Shown: positions 27,332-36,545 of the stretch, piece by piece
Layout of the letters: the number at the start of each line of letters is the position of its first letter
How positions within the stretch are numbered: the stretch's first letter is position 1
Source: CAYSCX01 sp964429575
GTDB taxonomy: Bacteria > Desulfobacterota > Binatia > Binatales > Binataceae
Direction of reading: 5' to 3'
Length of the DNA stretch: 41,290 nt
Assembly: GCA_964429575.1 (NCBI GenBank)
Contig: CAYSCX010000023.1
Span: forward strand, 1-41,290
Notes under the pieces: model-generated
Told to the model about the DNA's origin: nothing
Databases searched by the model: none
Seen by the model: only the letters and a program-made list of their open reading frames with translations
Made by a program: the position numbers and the translations under genes

Positions 27332-28596
27332 CAGAGACCCCCGATGAAGCAGCCGGGGTTGAAGATGCCCGACGGATCAAATGCCTGCTTTAAGCGGCGC
27401 ATCAAGCCGAGCGCCCCGTCCGCCGGGCGATCGAAGAAATCGAGCGCTCCGCGCAGTTCGGGCGCCGCCGCGATCAGTCGGAGGTTGCCGTGGGCGCGGT
27501 GCGCCGTATCGCGCCAGGCAGCGACCGTCCGAGCTGCGATTGACGCGTCGAGTTCACGCGCGAGGTAAAGCTCCGCAACTCCCGAGCCTGCATGCGCGAT
27601 GAATTCTGCGTCGCACGCGGCGACGGCTGCGGGGAGTTCGGCGGGAATCACGGCGAGCCTCGCGCTCAGTGCGGCGCTTTCCAGATGCGCGTCGCGAAGC
27701 CGCTGGTAGCACGCGATCGCTGTGGCATCGATCAGGAATTCGATCCGATTGCTCAACGTGCGCGTAATGACAGACTGCTGATGTTCGACCTCAACATGAC
27801 TGCCGTTCACGCCGGCGAATAGCATGAACTTCCCGATGTCGCCGACTGCTCGTGCGAGGGCGGGGCTCGCGACCTCGAGATGCGCAAGCGGGAGGGCATC
27901 GCGCAGCCGCATCGCGGCATCGAATGCGTCATCGGATCGTTCGAAACCCGTAGTCGCGATCGCGTAGTGCTCGGGAATCGGCCGCACCTTGAACGCCGCC
28001 TCGGTGACGATGCCGAGCGTACCGAACGAGCCGGTCAGCACCTTCATAAGATCGTAGCCGGCGACGTTCTTAACGACGCGCCCGCCCGAGCGGACAATCC
28101 GGCCGCCATGCCCGACAAACTGGACGCCGATGAGCAGGTCGCGCACGGTCCCTTCGGAAAGGCGCAGCGGCCCTGAGTGCGCAGCGCCGATCGCCGCGCC
28201 AATCGTGGCCGCCTCGGGGCCGCGAGGGTCGATCGGAAGACGCTGGCGCCGCGGAGCGGTCACGCGTTCGACCTCGGCGAGCGTAGCTCCCGCTTCGACG
28301 ACCATCGTCATGTCATCGGGTTCATAAGCGACTACTCGATTCATGCGCGCGAGCGACACACCCAACGCAACCGGCGCCCGACGAATCTGTGAGAGCGTGC
28401 GCGCGCCACCCAGCGGTGTGAGCGCAATCCTGTCTGCTTCGCACTTGCGGACCAGCTCTGCGAGCTCGGCGGCACTGGCTGGCTCGAAAATCCATTTTGC
28501 CGCCGCAACCTCGCGCCCAGCTGCTGGGCGGATGCGGTCTGGTGCGACGAGACCACGCACGCCATCAAGCGCCCGTTCAACCGACCCCGAGGCCAT
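27331..28596 (-). CDS. glcE: Glycolate oxidase FAD-binding subunit GlcE
   Basis: The 421-residue protein has the FAD-binding PCMH fold (about 15-220): WIFEPASAAELAELVRKC, LTPLGGARTLSQIRRA, VVEAGATLAEVE, then GGRVVKNVAGYDLMKVLTGSFGTLGIVTEAAFKV. It lacks the longer oxidase C-terminal region of GlcD, as expected for GlcE. I use ATG 28596, seven bases after the glcD stop; a 13-residue longer start at 28635 would overlap glcD and has no family sequence. The stop overlaps the glcF start. Together GlcDEF oxidise glycolate at the inner membrane face. Confidence 0.92.
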   Translation of the reverse strand: MASGSVERALDGVRGLVAPDRIRPAAGREVAAAKWIFEPASAAELAELVRKCEADRIALTPLGGARTLSQIRRAPVALGVSLARMNRVVAYEPDDMTMVVEAGATLAEVERVTAPRRQRLPIDPRGPEAATIGAAIGAAHSGPLRLSEGTVRDLLIGVQFVGHGGRIVRSGGRVVKNVAGYDLMKVLTGSFGTLGIVTEAAFKVRPIPEHYAIATTGFERSDDAFDAAMRLRDALPLAHLEVASPALARAVGDIGKFMLFAGVNGSHVEVEHQQSVITRTLSNRIEFLIDATAIACYQRLRDAHLESAALSARLAVIPAELPAAVAACDAEFIAHAGSGVAELYLARELDASIAARTVAAWRDTAHRAHGNLRLIAAAPELRGALDFFDRPADGALGLMRRLKQAFDPSGIFNPGCFIGGL

Positions 28597-28603
28597 GGCG
28601 GAC

Positions 28604-30058
28604 TCAGAGGGGCGCCTGGCGGCGCGGCGCGGCAACTTCGACGCAGCCGCCCGGCTTGGGGATTACCTTGTTGGGGTTGGAACGTTCGCCGGGATCGAAG
28701 ACGTGGCGCAGCTCGCTCATGACGATCAAATCGTCGGGCGAGAATAGGAGCGGCATCTCGCCGAGCTTCTCGACGCCGATTCCATGTTCGCCGGTGAGAC
28801 TTCCGCCGAGTTCCACGCATGCCTTTAGAATTTCCCGGCCCGACTCAATCGCGCGCCGAACCTGATCGGGTTCGCGCTCATCGTAGAGAATGATCGGATG
28901 AATATTGCCGTCGCCGGCATGAAACACGTTGCCGATGCGAAGGCCGAAGCGTTCGCTGACCTGATTGATGACGCGGATGATGTCCGGCAACTTCGTCCGC
29001 GGAACGACACCGTCCTGCGTGGCGTAATTCGGCGCGAGCCGTCCGACCGCTCCAAAAGCCCTTTTGCGCGCCTTCCACAACCCGGCGCGCTCGGCTTCAT
29101 CGCGCGCAAGCTTCACGCCGGTCGCGCCGGCTTCGCGCGCGAGCCTCGCGACTTCATCGGCGCGCTCATCGAGACCGGCGATCATTCCATCAAGCTCGAT
29201 CAAGAGCACCGCGCCCGCATCGCGCGGCAGCCCGACGTGAAACGCATCCTCGACCGCTTGGATGATGAGGCGATCCAACATTTCGATTGCGCCCGGGATA
29301 ATTCCCGACGCGATGATCGCGGACACGGCCCGGGTTGCCGCATCGACATCGGCGAACATCGCGAGCAGCGTGCGATGGCTCTCCGGCTCGCGCGAAAGTT
29401 TGAGAGTGGCGCGCGTGACGATGCCGACGGTGCCCTCCGCGCCGACGACGGCACCGACCAAATCATAGCCGCAGCACTCCTCGGCGGGTCCGCCGAGTTC
29501 CACGACCTCGCCGTCCGGCAGCACCAGCTCCACGCCGAGTACATGATTGGTGGTCACGCCGTATTTGAGCGTGTGCGGCCCGCCGGAATTTTCGGCGATG
29601 TTTCCACCGATCGTGCATGCCATCTGCGATGACGGATCCGGCGCGTAGTAAAGCCCCGCCGATTTGACGGCGTTGGTGACGTGCAGATTGACGACGCCGC
29701 TTTCGACTTCGGCACGGCGGCTTCGCACGTCGATCGAGACGATTCGATTCATCCGCGAGGTGCAGACCATCACGGGAGCGTTGAGCGGGAGCGCGCCGCC
29801 GGAGAGACCGGTGCCCGCGCCTCGCGGCACGAACGCGACACCGCGCCGATGCAATGCGCGCAGCACGGCGCTCACCTGCGCGGTCGTCCGCGGCAGCACC
29901 AGCAGGTCGGGCGCGCACTTCTCGATTGTCCAGCCGTCGCATTCATAGACTTTGAGCTCGCTCGCGCGCGTGACGATACCGTCGGCCCCGACTATCTCGC
30001 GAAGCTCGCCGAAGATGCGGCCATCGAGTGGCGCGAAGTTGGTGGCGTGCGCGTCCAC
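28604..30058 (-). CDS. glcD: Glycolate oxidase FAD-linked subunit GlcD
   Basis: This 484-residue FAD-linked oxidase has the PCMH domain (about 40-220) with PRTTAQVSAVLRAL, FVPRGAGTGLSGGALPL, MACTIGGNIAENSGGP and CCGYDLVGAVVGAEGTVGIVTRATL. The C-terminal oxidase domain carries VFHAGDGNIHPIILYD (metal-binding His), GEHGIGVEKL and the final FDPGERSNPNKVIP. These are typical GlcD/D-lactate dehydrogenase landmarks. The open frame continues upstream to 30223, but that part reads through an intergenic repeat, so I chose GTG 30058; no good ribosome site is visible and the start is uncertain by tens of codons. It is the first gene of glcDEF and divergent from the aminotransferase at 30295. Confidence 0.92.
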   Translation of the reverse strand: MDAHATNFAPLDGRIFGELREIVGADGIVTRASELKVYECDGWTIEKCAPDLLVLPRTTAQVSAVLRALHRRGVAFVPRGAGTGLSGGALPLNAPVMVCTSRMNRIVSIDVRSRRAEVESGVVNLHVTNAVKSAGLYYAPDPSSQMACTIGGNIAENSGGPHTLKYGVTTNHVLGVELVLPDGEVVELGGPAEECCGYDLVGAVVGAEGTVGIVTRATLKLSREPESHRTLLAMFADVDAATRAVSAIIASGIIPGAIEMLDRLIIQAVEDAFHVGLPRDAGAVLLIELDGMIAGLDERADEVARLAREAGATGVKLARDEAERAGLWKARKRAFGAVGRLAPNYATQDGVVPRTKLPDIIRVINQVSERFGLRIGNVFHAGDGNIHPIILYDEREPDQVRRAIESGREILKACVELGGSLTGEHGIGVEKLGEMPLLFSPDDLIVMSELRHVFDPGERSNPNKVIPKPGGCVEVAAPRRQAPL

Positions 30059-30134
30059 ATCGGCGAATCTAGCACGATCTCTGCGCTGGGGCGGGAGCCT
30101 TGGGCGGCCGCCACCGCTCAGGCAATAATGGTGC

Positions 30135-30223
30135 GGTCGCGAGCCGCGACTCCCAATAACAGGAAGTCGAGGGTTGGCTGGAGGGTCGTTCCCGTTGGTC
30201 GGGTTGGTAGAGAACAGAGGCAC
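30135..30223 (+). repeat. 89-bp intergenic hairpin repeat, copy 1
   Basis: This stretch recurs at 37660-37747 with few differences: shared blocks include GGTCGCGAGCCGCGACTCCC, ATAACAGGAAGTCGA and CGTTCCCGTTGGTCGGGTTG. GTCGCG / CGCGAC forms a 6-base hairpin near the left end. It lies in the divergent promoter region between glcD and the glyoxylate aminotransferase and makes the glcD reading frame look falsely long. Confidence 0.85.
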
Positions 30224-30294
30224 AGCTCAGGTACGCTCCGTTTTCAACACCCTGCCGGCAGCCAGCCGGGCGCTGATTTGAAGAGGTTCATCGC

Positions 30295-31503
30295 TTGGAC
30301 AATTCGTTCCCGGAACTGAAACCGCCCGCGCGCGTTCTGCTCGGCCCCGGCCCATCGAATGTACATCCGCGCGTGATGAAGGCGATGCTCTCGCCGGTGC
30401 TCGGCCATCTTGATCCCGACTTCATCGGCGTGATGGAGCAGATAAAGAAGCTGCTGCGAATCGTTTTTCGGACGCAGAACGAGATCACGTTCCCCGTTTC
30501 GGGCACCGGCTCCGCGGGCATGGAAGCCGCGATGGCGAACCTGATCGAACCTGGCGATGAAGTGATCGTCGGCGTCGCGGGCGCGTTCGGGACGCGGCTT
30601 GCGGAGATCGCAGAACGGCTTCGCGCGAAGCTGACGCGGCTCGATACGCAGTGGGGACGAATCGTGGAGCCAGCGAGCGTCGCGGAAGCTCTCAAAGCGG
30701 CCAGGAAGCCAAAGCTGGTCGCACTGGTTCACGCGGAAACCTCGACAGGGATCCATCAACCGATCGAGGAAATCTCCGAGCTGACGCATCGGGCGGGCGC
30801 GCTGCTGGTGATCGACGCGGTCACGTCGCTCGGTTGCGTACCGGTCGAAGCCGACAAGTGGCAGATCGACGCATGCTACTCGTGCACGCAAAAGGGAATC
30901 GGCGCGCCGCCGGGCCTTGCGCCGATCACGTTTAGCGCGCGCGCGATGGACGCGGTCCACATGCGCAAAACGAAGTGCAGCTCGTGGTACCTCGACGTCG
31001 CGCTGATCGAGCACTACTGGGGCCCCGACCGGCTGTATCATCACACCGCGCCGATCACGATGAACTACGCGCTCTACGAAGCGCTGCGCATCGTGGTGGA
31101 GGAAGGACTGGAGACGCGCTGGAAGCGCCACGCCGCGAACGCGGCTGCGCTGGTCACCGGGCTCGCTGCCATGGGACTCAAGCTGGTCGCGCAGGAGGGC
31201 CACCGGTTGCCGCAGCTCACCGCGGTCGCGGTGCCTGACGGAATCGACGAGGCGCGGGTGCGCTCGGAGCTTTTGCGTTTGTTCAATATCGAGATCGGCG
31301 CGGGGCTCGGGCCATTCAAGGGCAAGGTGTGGCGAATCGGACTGATGGGCGAGTCGTCGCGGCGCGAGAACGTGATGCTGGTGCTGAACGCGCTGGAGGA
31401 AATTCTCGGATCGATGGGAATGGAGATCGCGCGCGGCCGCGCGCTCTCGGCGGCGGATAACGCATATCAGGCGCAGGGACTCGGCGTGGGCGAGCCGCGA
31501 TGA
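30295..31503 (+). CDS. Alanine/serine-glyoxylate aminotransferase (class V)
   Basis: The 402-residue protein matches class V aminotransferases of the alanine-glyoxylate/serine-pyruvate type. It begins LLGPGPSNVHPRVM and has VSGTGSAGMEAAMANLIEPGD, VHAETSTG, LLVIDAVTSLGCVPVE and the PLP lysine K200 in CYSCTQKGIGAPPGLAP. The enzyme converts glyoxylate to glycine with alanine or serine as amino donor. TTG 30295 has AGAGG at 30282-30286. It is divergent from glcDEF, which makes glyoxylate, so the two transcription units form a glycolate-to-glycine route. It is convergent with gyrA, with only 21 bases between the stops. Confidence 0.92.
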   Translation: MDNSFPELKPPARVLLGPGPSNVHPRVMKAMLSPVLGHLDPDFIGVMEQIKKLLRIVFRTQNEITFPVSGTGSAGMEAAMANLIEPGDEVIVGVAGAFGTRLAEIAERLRAKLTRLDTQWGRIVEPASVAEALKAARKPKLVALVHAETSTGIHQPIEEISELTHRAGALLVIDAVTSLGCVPVEADKWQIDACYSCTQKGIGAPPGLAPITFSARAMDAVHMRKTKCSSWYLDVALIEHYWGPDRLYHHTAPITMNYALYEALRIVVEEGLETRWKRHAANAAALVTGLAAMGLKLVAQEGHRLPQLTAVAVPDGIDEARVRSELLRLFNIEIGAGLGPFKGKVWRIGLMGESSRRENVMLVLNALEEILGSMGMEIARGRALSAADNAYQAQGLGVGEPR

Positions 31504-31524
31504 GGAGCACCGCGCGCGGCGCGG

Positions 31525-34059
31525 CTACTCATCGGCGGCGCCGTTGCCGTTAGAATCCGGTCCGTTCGCGTCGTCATCGTCGCGTTCGGCGAGGCCCGCG
31601 ACTGCGCGCGCCTTCTCGCCTTCTTCCAAGCGTACCAGGTGCACGCCCTGAGCGTTGCGGCCCGTGATGCGCACGTCCTTGACGCCGAGGCGAATCACCT
31701 TGCCGCCGTCGGTGATCAACATCACCTGATCGTCGGTGCCGACCTGGCGGACGTTGACCACCTTGCCGGTTTTTTCGGTGACGTTCATCGTGATGACGCC
31801 CTTGCCGCCGCGATGGGTGAGACGGTACTCGTTGGCGGGCGTGCGCTTGCCGAAGCCCAGTTCGGAAACAGTGAGCAGGGTCTCGTCGTCGCGCACGGTC
31901 GCCATCGAGACTACCTCGTCCTGCACCAGCGTGACCGTCTTGCCTTCCTTGAACGAAGAGGATTCGAGCTGCATGCCGATGACGCCCTGCGTGCCTCGGC
32001 CCATCGGGCGCGCCTCTTCTTCGGCGAAGCGGATCGCCTGGCCCTCGCGCGTCGAGAGCACGATTTGCTGTTGGCCATCGGTGATGCGCACGTCGACGAC
32101 GGAATCGCCGTCCTCGATACTAATCGCGATGATTCCGGTAGAGCGGACGTTCTGGAACTGATCGAGCGCGGTCTTTTTTACGCGGCCGCGTTTGGTCGCG
32201 AAGAATACAAATCGGCCGCCGGTTTCCTTGGGCACCGGCATGAATGCGGAGAGCGACTCGTCATCGTCGAGGCTGAGGAGGTTGGCGATTGAGCGTCCCT
32301 TTGCCGCGCGTCCGCCTTCGGGAAGTTCGTAGGCCTTTAACTGGTAGACCTTGCCCTTGCTGGTGAAGAACAGCAGGCGGTCGTGCGTGGAGACGCGTTC
32401 GAGCTGCTCGACGAAATCTTCCTCGGCGGTAGTCGCGCCAATCTTGCCGCGGCCGCCGCGCCGCTGGGTGCGGTAGAGCGAGAGTGGCGTACGCTTGATG
32501 TAGCCGCCGTGCGTGACGGTGACGAGAACGTCCTCTTCGACGATCAGGTCTTCGACGGAGAACTCGCTTTCGGCCTCGATGATCTGGGTGCGGCGCGGGT
32601 CCGCGAATTCCTTTTTGAGATCCTCGAGGTCCGCCGCGATGATCTTCAAAAGCTCCTTCTCGTCGGCAAGAATTTTTCCAAGCCGCGCGATCGTGCCGAG
32701 CGCTTCCTGGTGCTCGGTTTCGATTTTCTCGCGCTCCAGCCCGGTCAGGCGGCGCAGCGTGAGGTCGAGAATCGCTTGCGCCTGCAGCTGGGTCAGCTTG
32801 AAGCGCGACATCAAGCCGGAGCGCGCAGTCTCGGCGTCTTTTGATGCGCGAATCAGCTTGATCACCGCGTCGAGGTTTTGCAGCGCGACGAGGAGGCCTT
32901 CGAGAATGTGCAGGCGCGCCTCGGCCTGCTTGAGTTCGTATTGCGAGCGGCGGGTGATGACGACTTTGCGATGGTCGATGAAGGCGACCAGCATGTCGCG
33001 CAGGCTGAACTCGCGGGGCCGGCTCTCGGAGATGGCCAGCAAGATCATCCCGTAGCTCTCCTGCATCTGGGTGAGCTTGTAGAGCTGGTTGAGAACGATG
33101 CGCGGCTCGGCGTCGCGCTTGAGTTCGATGACGATGCGCATGCCGTCGCGGTCGGACTCATCGCGGAGGTCGGAGATGCCGTCGAGGCGTTTTTCGTTGA
33201 CGAGTTCGGCCATGCGCTCAATCAGGCGCGCCTTGTTCACCTGGTAGGGGATTTCGCGGACGATGATCGACGCGCGCGAGCTGCGCTTGTCGGTTTCGAT
33301 CGCCGCGAGCGCGCGCATCGTGAGGATGCCGCGGCCCGCGAGGTACGCGTCGCGGATGGCTTTGCGTCCGAGCAGTTGGCCGCCGGTCGGAAAATCAGGA
33401 CCGGGAATGATATCGAGGATTTTCTCAAGCGGGAGATCGGGATTGCGGATGAGCGCGAGCAGCGCGTCGCACACCTCGCCAAGATTGTGCGGCGGAATGT
33501 TGGTCGCCATGCCGACCGCGATGCCGTCGGAGCCGTTGATGAGCAGGTTCGGCACCGGGCCGGGAAGCATCTCGGGCTCTTGCTGCGAGCCGTCGAAGTT
33601 GGGTTTGAAGTCGACGGTCTCCTTGTCGATGTCGGCGAGCATCCGCTCTGCAAGCCGCGTGAGGCGCGCCTCGGTGTAGCGGTATGCGGCGGGCGGGTCG
33701 CCGTCGACAGAGCCGAAGTTACCCTGACCGTCGATCAGCGGGTAACGCAGGCTGAACGTTTGCGCCATTCGAACCAGCGAGTCGTAAACCGCCATGTCAC
33801 CGTGCGGGTGGTAGCGCTTGAGAACTTCGCCAACCACGCCGGCGCACTTGGAGTAGCGGCGGTTCGGCAGCAAACCTTCGCGGAACATCGCGTAGAGGAT
33901 GCGGCGGTGAACCGGCTTCAGGCCGTCCTGGAGGACCGGGAGGGCGCGGCCGATGTTCACCGACATGGCGTAGTCCAGGTAGGACTGGCGCATCTCGTCT
34001 TCGATATTCAGCAGCGCGGGTTCGTTGCGCAGCGGTTCGTTGCCGTTGGTCTCAGGCAT
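31525..34059 (-). CDS. gyrA: DNA gyrase subunit A
   Basis: The 844-residue protein has the breakage-reunion domain (about 20-480) with the catalytic tyrosine Y128 (AAYRYTEARL) and a C-terminal beta-pinwheel (about 500-830) that includes the gyrase-specific GyrA-box QRRGGRG (YRTQRRGGRGKIG). This box marks gyrase and not topoisomerase IV. In the quinolone-resistance region the sequence is HPHGDMAVYDSLVRMAQ: Met89 stands where E. coli has Ser83, while Asp93 corresponds to Asp87. The last 30 residues are acidic and low in complexity. It lies 71 bases downstream of gyrB on the same strand. A GAGGA site precedes ATG 34059. Confidence 0.98.
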   Translation of the reverse strand: MPETNGNEPLRNEPALLNIEDEMRQSYLDYAMSVNIGRALPVLQDGLKPVHRRILYAMFREGLLPNRRYSKCAGVVGEVLKRYHPHGDMAVYDSLVRMAQTFSLRYPLIDGQGNFGSVDGDPPAAYRYTEARLTRLAERMLADIDKETVDFKPNFDGSQQEPEMLPGPVPNLLINGSDGIAVGMATNIPPHNLGEVCDALLALIRNPDLPLEKILDIIPGPDFPTGGQLLGRKAIRDAYLAGRGILTMRALAAIETDKRSSRASIIVREIPYQVNKARLIERMAELVNEKRLDGISDLRDESDRDGMRIVIELKRDAEPRIVLNQLYKLTQMQESYGMILLAISESRPREFSLRDMLVAFIDHRKVVITRRSQYELKQAEARLHILEGLLVALQNLDAVIKLIRASKDAETARSGLMSRFKLTQLQAQAILDLTLRRLTGLEREKIETEHQEALGTIARLGKILADEKELLKIIAADLEDLKKEFADPRRTQIIEAESEFSVEDLIVEEDVLVTVTHGGYIKRTPLSLYRTQRRGGRGKIGATTAEEDFVEQLERVSTHDRLLFFTSKGKVYQLKAYELPEGGRAAKGRSIANLLSLDDDESLSAFMPVPKETGGRFVFFATKRGRVKKTALDQFQNVRSTGIIAISIEDGDSVVDVRITDGQQQIVLSTREGQAIRFAEEEARPMGRGTQGVIGMQLESSSFKEGKTVTLVQDEVVSMATVRDDETLLTVSELGFGKRTPANEYRLTHRGGKGVITMNVTEKTGKVVNVRQVGTDDQVMLITDGGKVIRLGVKDVRITGRNAQGVHLVRLEEGEKARAVAGLAERDDDDANGPDSNGNGAADE

Positions 34060-34130
34060 GGAATGCGATCCTCAGCCCGCGCAGTCGGCGGGTGCGGCGG
34101 TCGGGCGCGGCATACGGTGGGCGCGCGCGC

Positions 34131-36545
34131 TCAGATGTCGAGGTTTTTGACGTTGAGCGCGTTGTCTTCGATGAACTTGCGGCGCGGCTCCACCTGGTCG
34201 CCCATCAACTTGGAAAATATCTCCTCGGCCTCCTCCTGCGACGCGACCTGAACCTTGAGCATCGTACGCGTCTCGGGGTTCATGGTGGTCTCCCAGAGTT
34301 GCGGCGGATTCATCTCGCCCAGGCCCTTATAACGCTGAATTTCGACACCCTTGTTGCCCGCGGCGAGCACGGCTTCAGCGGCGGCCTTGAGCGTTTCCAC
34401 CGTCGCTTCGGCTTCGCCAATCGTCAGTTTCAACGGCGGCTTGAGCGCATCGAGTTCGGGCGCGAGGCGCCGAATTTCACGCAACTCGCCGCTGTGGAAC
34501 AGCGTGAAGTCGACGACCGTCGGCGGCTTCGCACCGTTGCGTCGATGGGTGAAGACCGCGCGAAAGCGCGACTCACCGTCGGGATCGACGCGCGGGGCCA
34601 GATTCTCGTTCTTAAGTTCCTTGCGGATCGCCTCGGCGAGTTCGTTGCAGGCCTTCTCGGAGTGGAAATTATCGGCGGAGACTTTCTTGTCGCTCGCGAG
34701 CCGCGCGAGAGCCGCGACGATCGCGCGTTCCTTGGAGCGGCGCTCCAGCGATTCGAACATCCGCTCGTAGAAGAGTGCCTTGCGAACCAGCGCCTTCAGC
34801 GCGGCGCCTTTGTACTCGCGCGCGTCCTTGCCTTTGCCCGCCGAAAGTGTGACGGACTCGACGCCCAAGTCGGTCAGGTAGTCCTCGAGCGCGCCCTCGT
34901 CCTTGACGTAGCGCTCCTGGCGTCCCTTCTTGGCGCGAAACAGCGGCGGCTGCGCGACGTAGAGGTAGCCGTTTTCGATGATCTCGGGGAACTGGCGGAA
35001 GAAGAACGTCAGCAGCAGGGTGCGGATGTGCGAGCCGTCAACGTCCGCGTCGGTCATGATCACGATGGTGTGATAGCGGAGCTTCGCGATGTCCTTCTCG
35101 TTGCTGACGCCCATGCCGAGCGCGGTGATCAGCGTGCGCAGCTCTTGCGAAGAGAGCACCTTGTCGATGCGCGCGCGCTCCACGTTAAGAATCTTGCCGC
35201 GAAGCGGCAGGATCGCCTGCGTGCGGCGGTCGCGGCCCTCCTTCGCGGAGCCGCCCGCTGACGGTCCCTCGACGATGAACAGCTCGCTGCGCGCAGGGTC
35301 GCGTTCCTGGCAGTCCGCGAGCTTGCCGGGCAGCGAGCCTGAATCCAGCGCGCCCTTGCGGCGGACGAGTTCCTTGGCCTTGCGCGCGGCCTCGCGCGCA
35401 GTGGCGGCTTCGACCGCACGCGAAACGACTTTCTTGGCCTGGGTGGGGTTCTCTTCGAGGTAGCCGCCAAGTTTTTCGTTGACCAGCCCGGCGACCAGAC
35501 CTTCGACCTCGGAGTTGCCGAGCTTGGTCTTGGTCTGTCCTTCGAACTGCGGCTCGGCGAGTTTGACGCTTACGATCGCAACCAGACCCTCGCGGGTGTC
35601 GTCGCCCTCCAGTCGCATGTCTTTGTTCTTGAAGAGATTATTTTTCGACGCGTAGAAATTGATGGTGCGGGTAAGTGCGGACTTGAGTCCCGAGAGGTGG
35701 GTGCCGCCCTCGATGGTGTGGATGTTGTTGGCGTAGGCGAAGATCACTTCATGGACCGCGTCGGTCCACTGAAGCGCGCACTCGATGTCCACGCCCTCCT
35801 TGACGCCCTTGAAGAAGATGACGTCGTGGAGCCGCTCGTAACCCTCGGCAAGTGACTCGACAAACTGCGCGATGCCGCCCTCGTAGTGAAACTCCTCGGA
35901 CTTGCCGGTGCGTTCGTCGCGCAGCTTGATGTGCAAGCCGCCGTTCAGGTACGCCATCTCGCGCAAGTAGCGCGCGACGATCTCGTACTTGAACTTGATT
36001 TCGGGAAAGATATTCGAGTCGGGTGAGAAGGTGGTCTTGGTACCGGTGGTTTTCGACGCGCCCTTTTGCTCGACCTTGGTCTTGGGCGTTCCGCGCTCGT
36101 AGCGTTGATAGTAGATCTTGCCGTCGCGCCGGACCTCGACTTCGAACTCCTCGCAAAGCGCGTTGACGACCGATGCACCTACGCCGTGCAAGCCGCCCGA
36201 AACTTTGTAAACGCCGCGATCGAACTTGCCGCCCGCGTGCAGCACCGTGTGAACAACTTCAAGCGCGGAGCGCTTCTCGGTCGGATGCATGCCGACCGGG
36301 ATGCCGCGGCCGTTGTCTGCGACGGAGATCGTGTTGTCGGCGAGAATGACGACGTCTATCTGATCGCAGTGGCCCGCAAGCGCTTCGTCGACAGAGTTGT
36401 CGACGATTTCAGAGACGAGATGATGAAGTCCGCGCTCGGCGGTGTCGCCGATATACATGCTCGGGCGTTTACGGACCGCTTCGAGGCCCTCGAGCACGCG
36501 AATCGACTCGGCGCCGTACGTATCGTCAGCCTTTTTGGTTGCCAT
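34131..36545 (-). CDS. gyrB: DNA gyrase subunit B
   Basis: The 804-residue protein has the GHKL ATPase domain (Asp49 and Asn50 in SEIVDNSVDEA, GGLHGVGASVVNAL), the transducer, and the TOPRIM domain with E426 and the D499-x-D501-x-D503 metal triplet (MTDADVDGSHIRTLLL). The C-terminal domain ends with the QRYKGLGEMNPPQLWETTMNP region. Most gyrases read EGDSAGG in the TOPRIM start, but here it is EGPSAGG with Pro428 at the E. coli D426 position, and Arg449 replaces K447. No ribosome site is visible before ATG 36545. It is followed by gyrA, so the two subunits are probably made from one transcript. Confidence 0.98.
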   Translation of the reverse strand: MATKKADDTYGAESIRVLEGLEAVRKRPSMYIGDTAERGLHHLVSEIVDNSVDEALAGHCDQIDVVILADNTISVADNGRGIPVGMHPTEKRSALEVVHTVLHAGGKFDRGVYKVSGGLHGVGASVVNALCEEFEVEVRRDGKIYYQRYERGTPKTKVEQKGASKTTGTKTTFSPDSNIFPEIKFKYEIVARYLREMAYLNGGLHIKLRDERTGKSEEFHYEGGIAQFVESLAEGYERLHDVIFFKGVKEGVDIECALQWTDAVHEVIFAYANNIHTIEGGTHLSGLKSALTRTINFYASKNNLFKNKDMRLEGDDTREGLVAIVSVKLAEPQFEGQTKTKLGNSEVEGLVAGLVNEKLGGYLEENPTQAKKVVSRAVEAATAREAARKAKELVRRKGALDSGSLPGKLADCQERDPARSELFIVEGPSAGGSAKEGRDRRTQAILPLRGKILNVERARIDKVLSSQELRTLITALGMGVSNEKDIAKLRYHTIVIMTDADVDGSHIRTLLLTFFFRQFPEIIENGYLYVAQPPLFRAKKGRQERYVKDEGALEDYLTDLGVESVTLSAGKGKDAREYKGAALKALVRKALFYERMFESLERRSKERAIVAALARLASDKKVSADNFHSEKACNELAEAIRKELKNENLAPRVDPDGESRFRAVFTHRRNGAKPPTVVDFTLFHSGELREIRRLAPELDALKPPLKLTIGEAEATVETLKAAAEAVLAAGNKGVEIQRYKGLGEMNPPQLWETTMNPETRTMLKVQVASQEEAEEIFSKLMGDQVEPRRKFIEDNALNVKNLDI

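Noticed and set aside
32878..34251. Long forward open frame opposite gyrA
   Set aside because: Low-complexity translation rich in Ala, Val, Asp and Arg, opposite conserved GyrA; a coding shadow.
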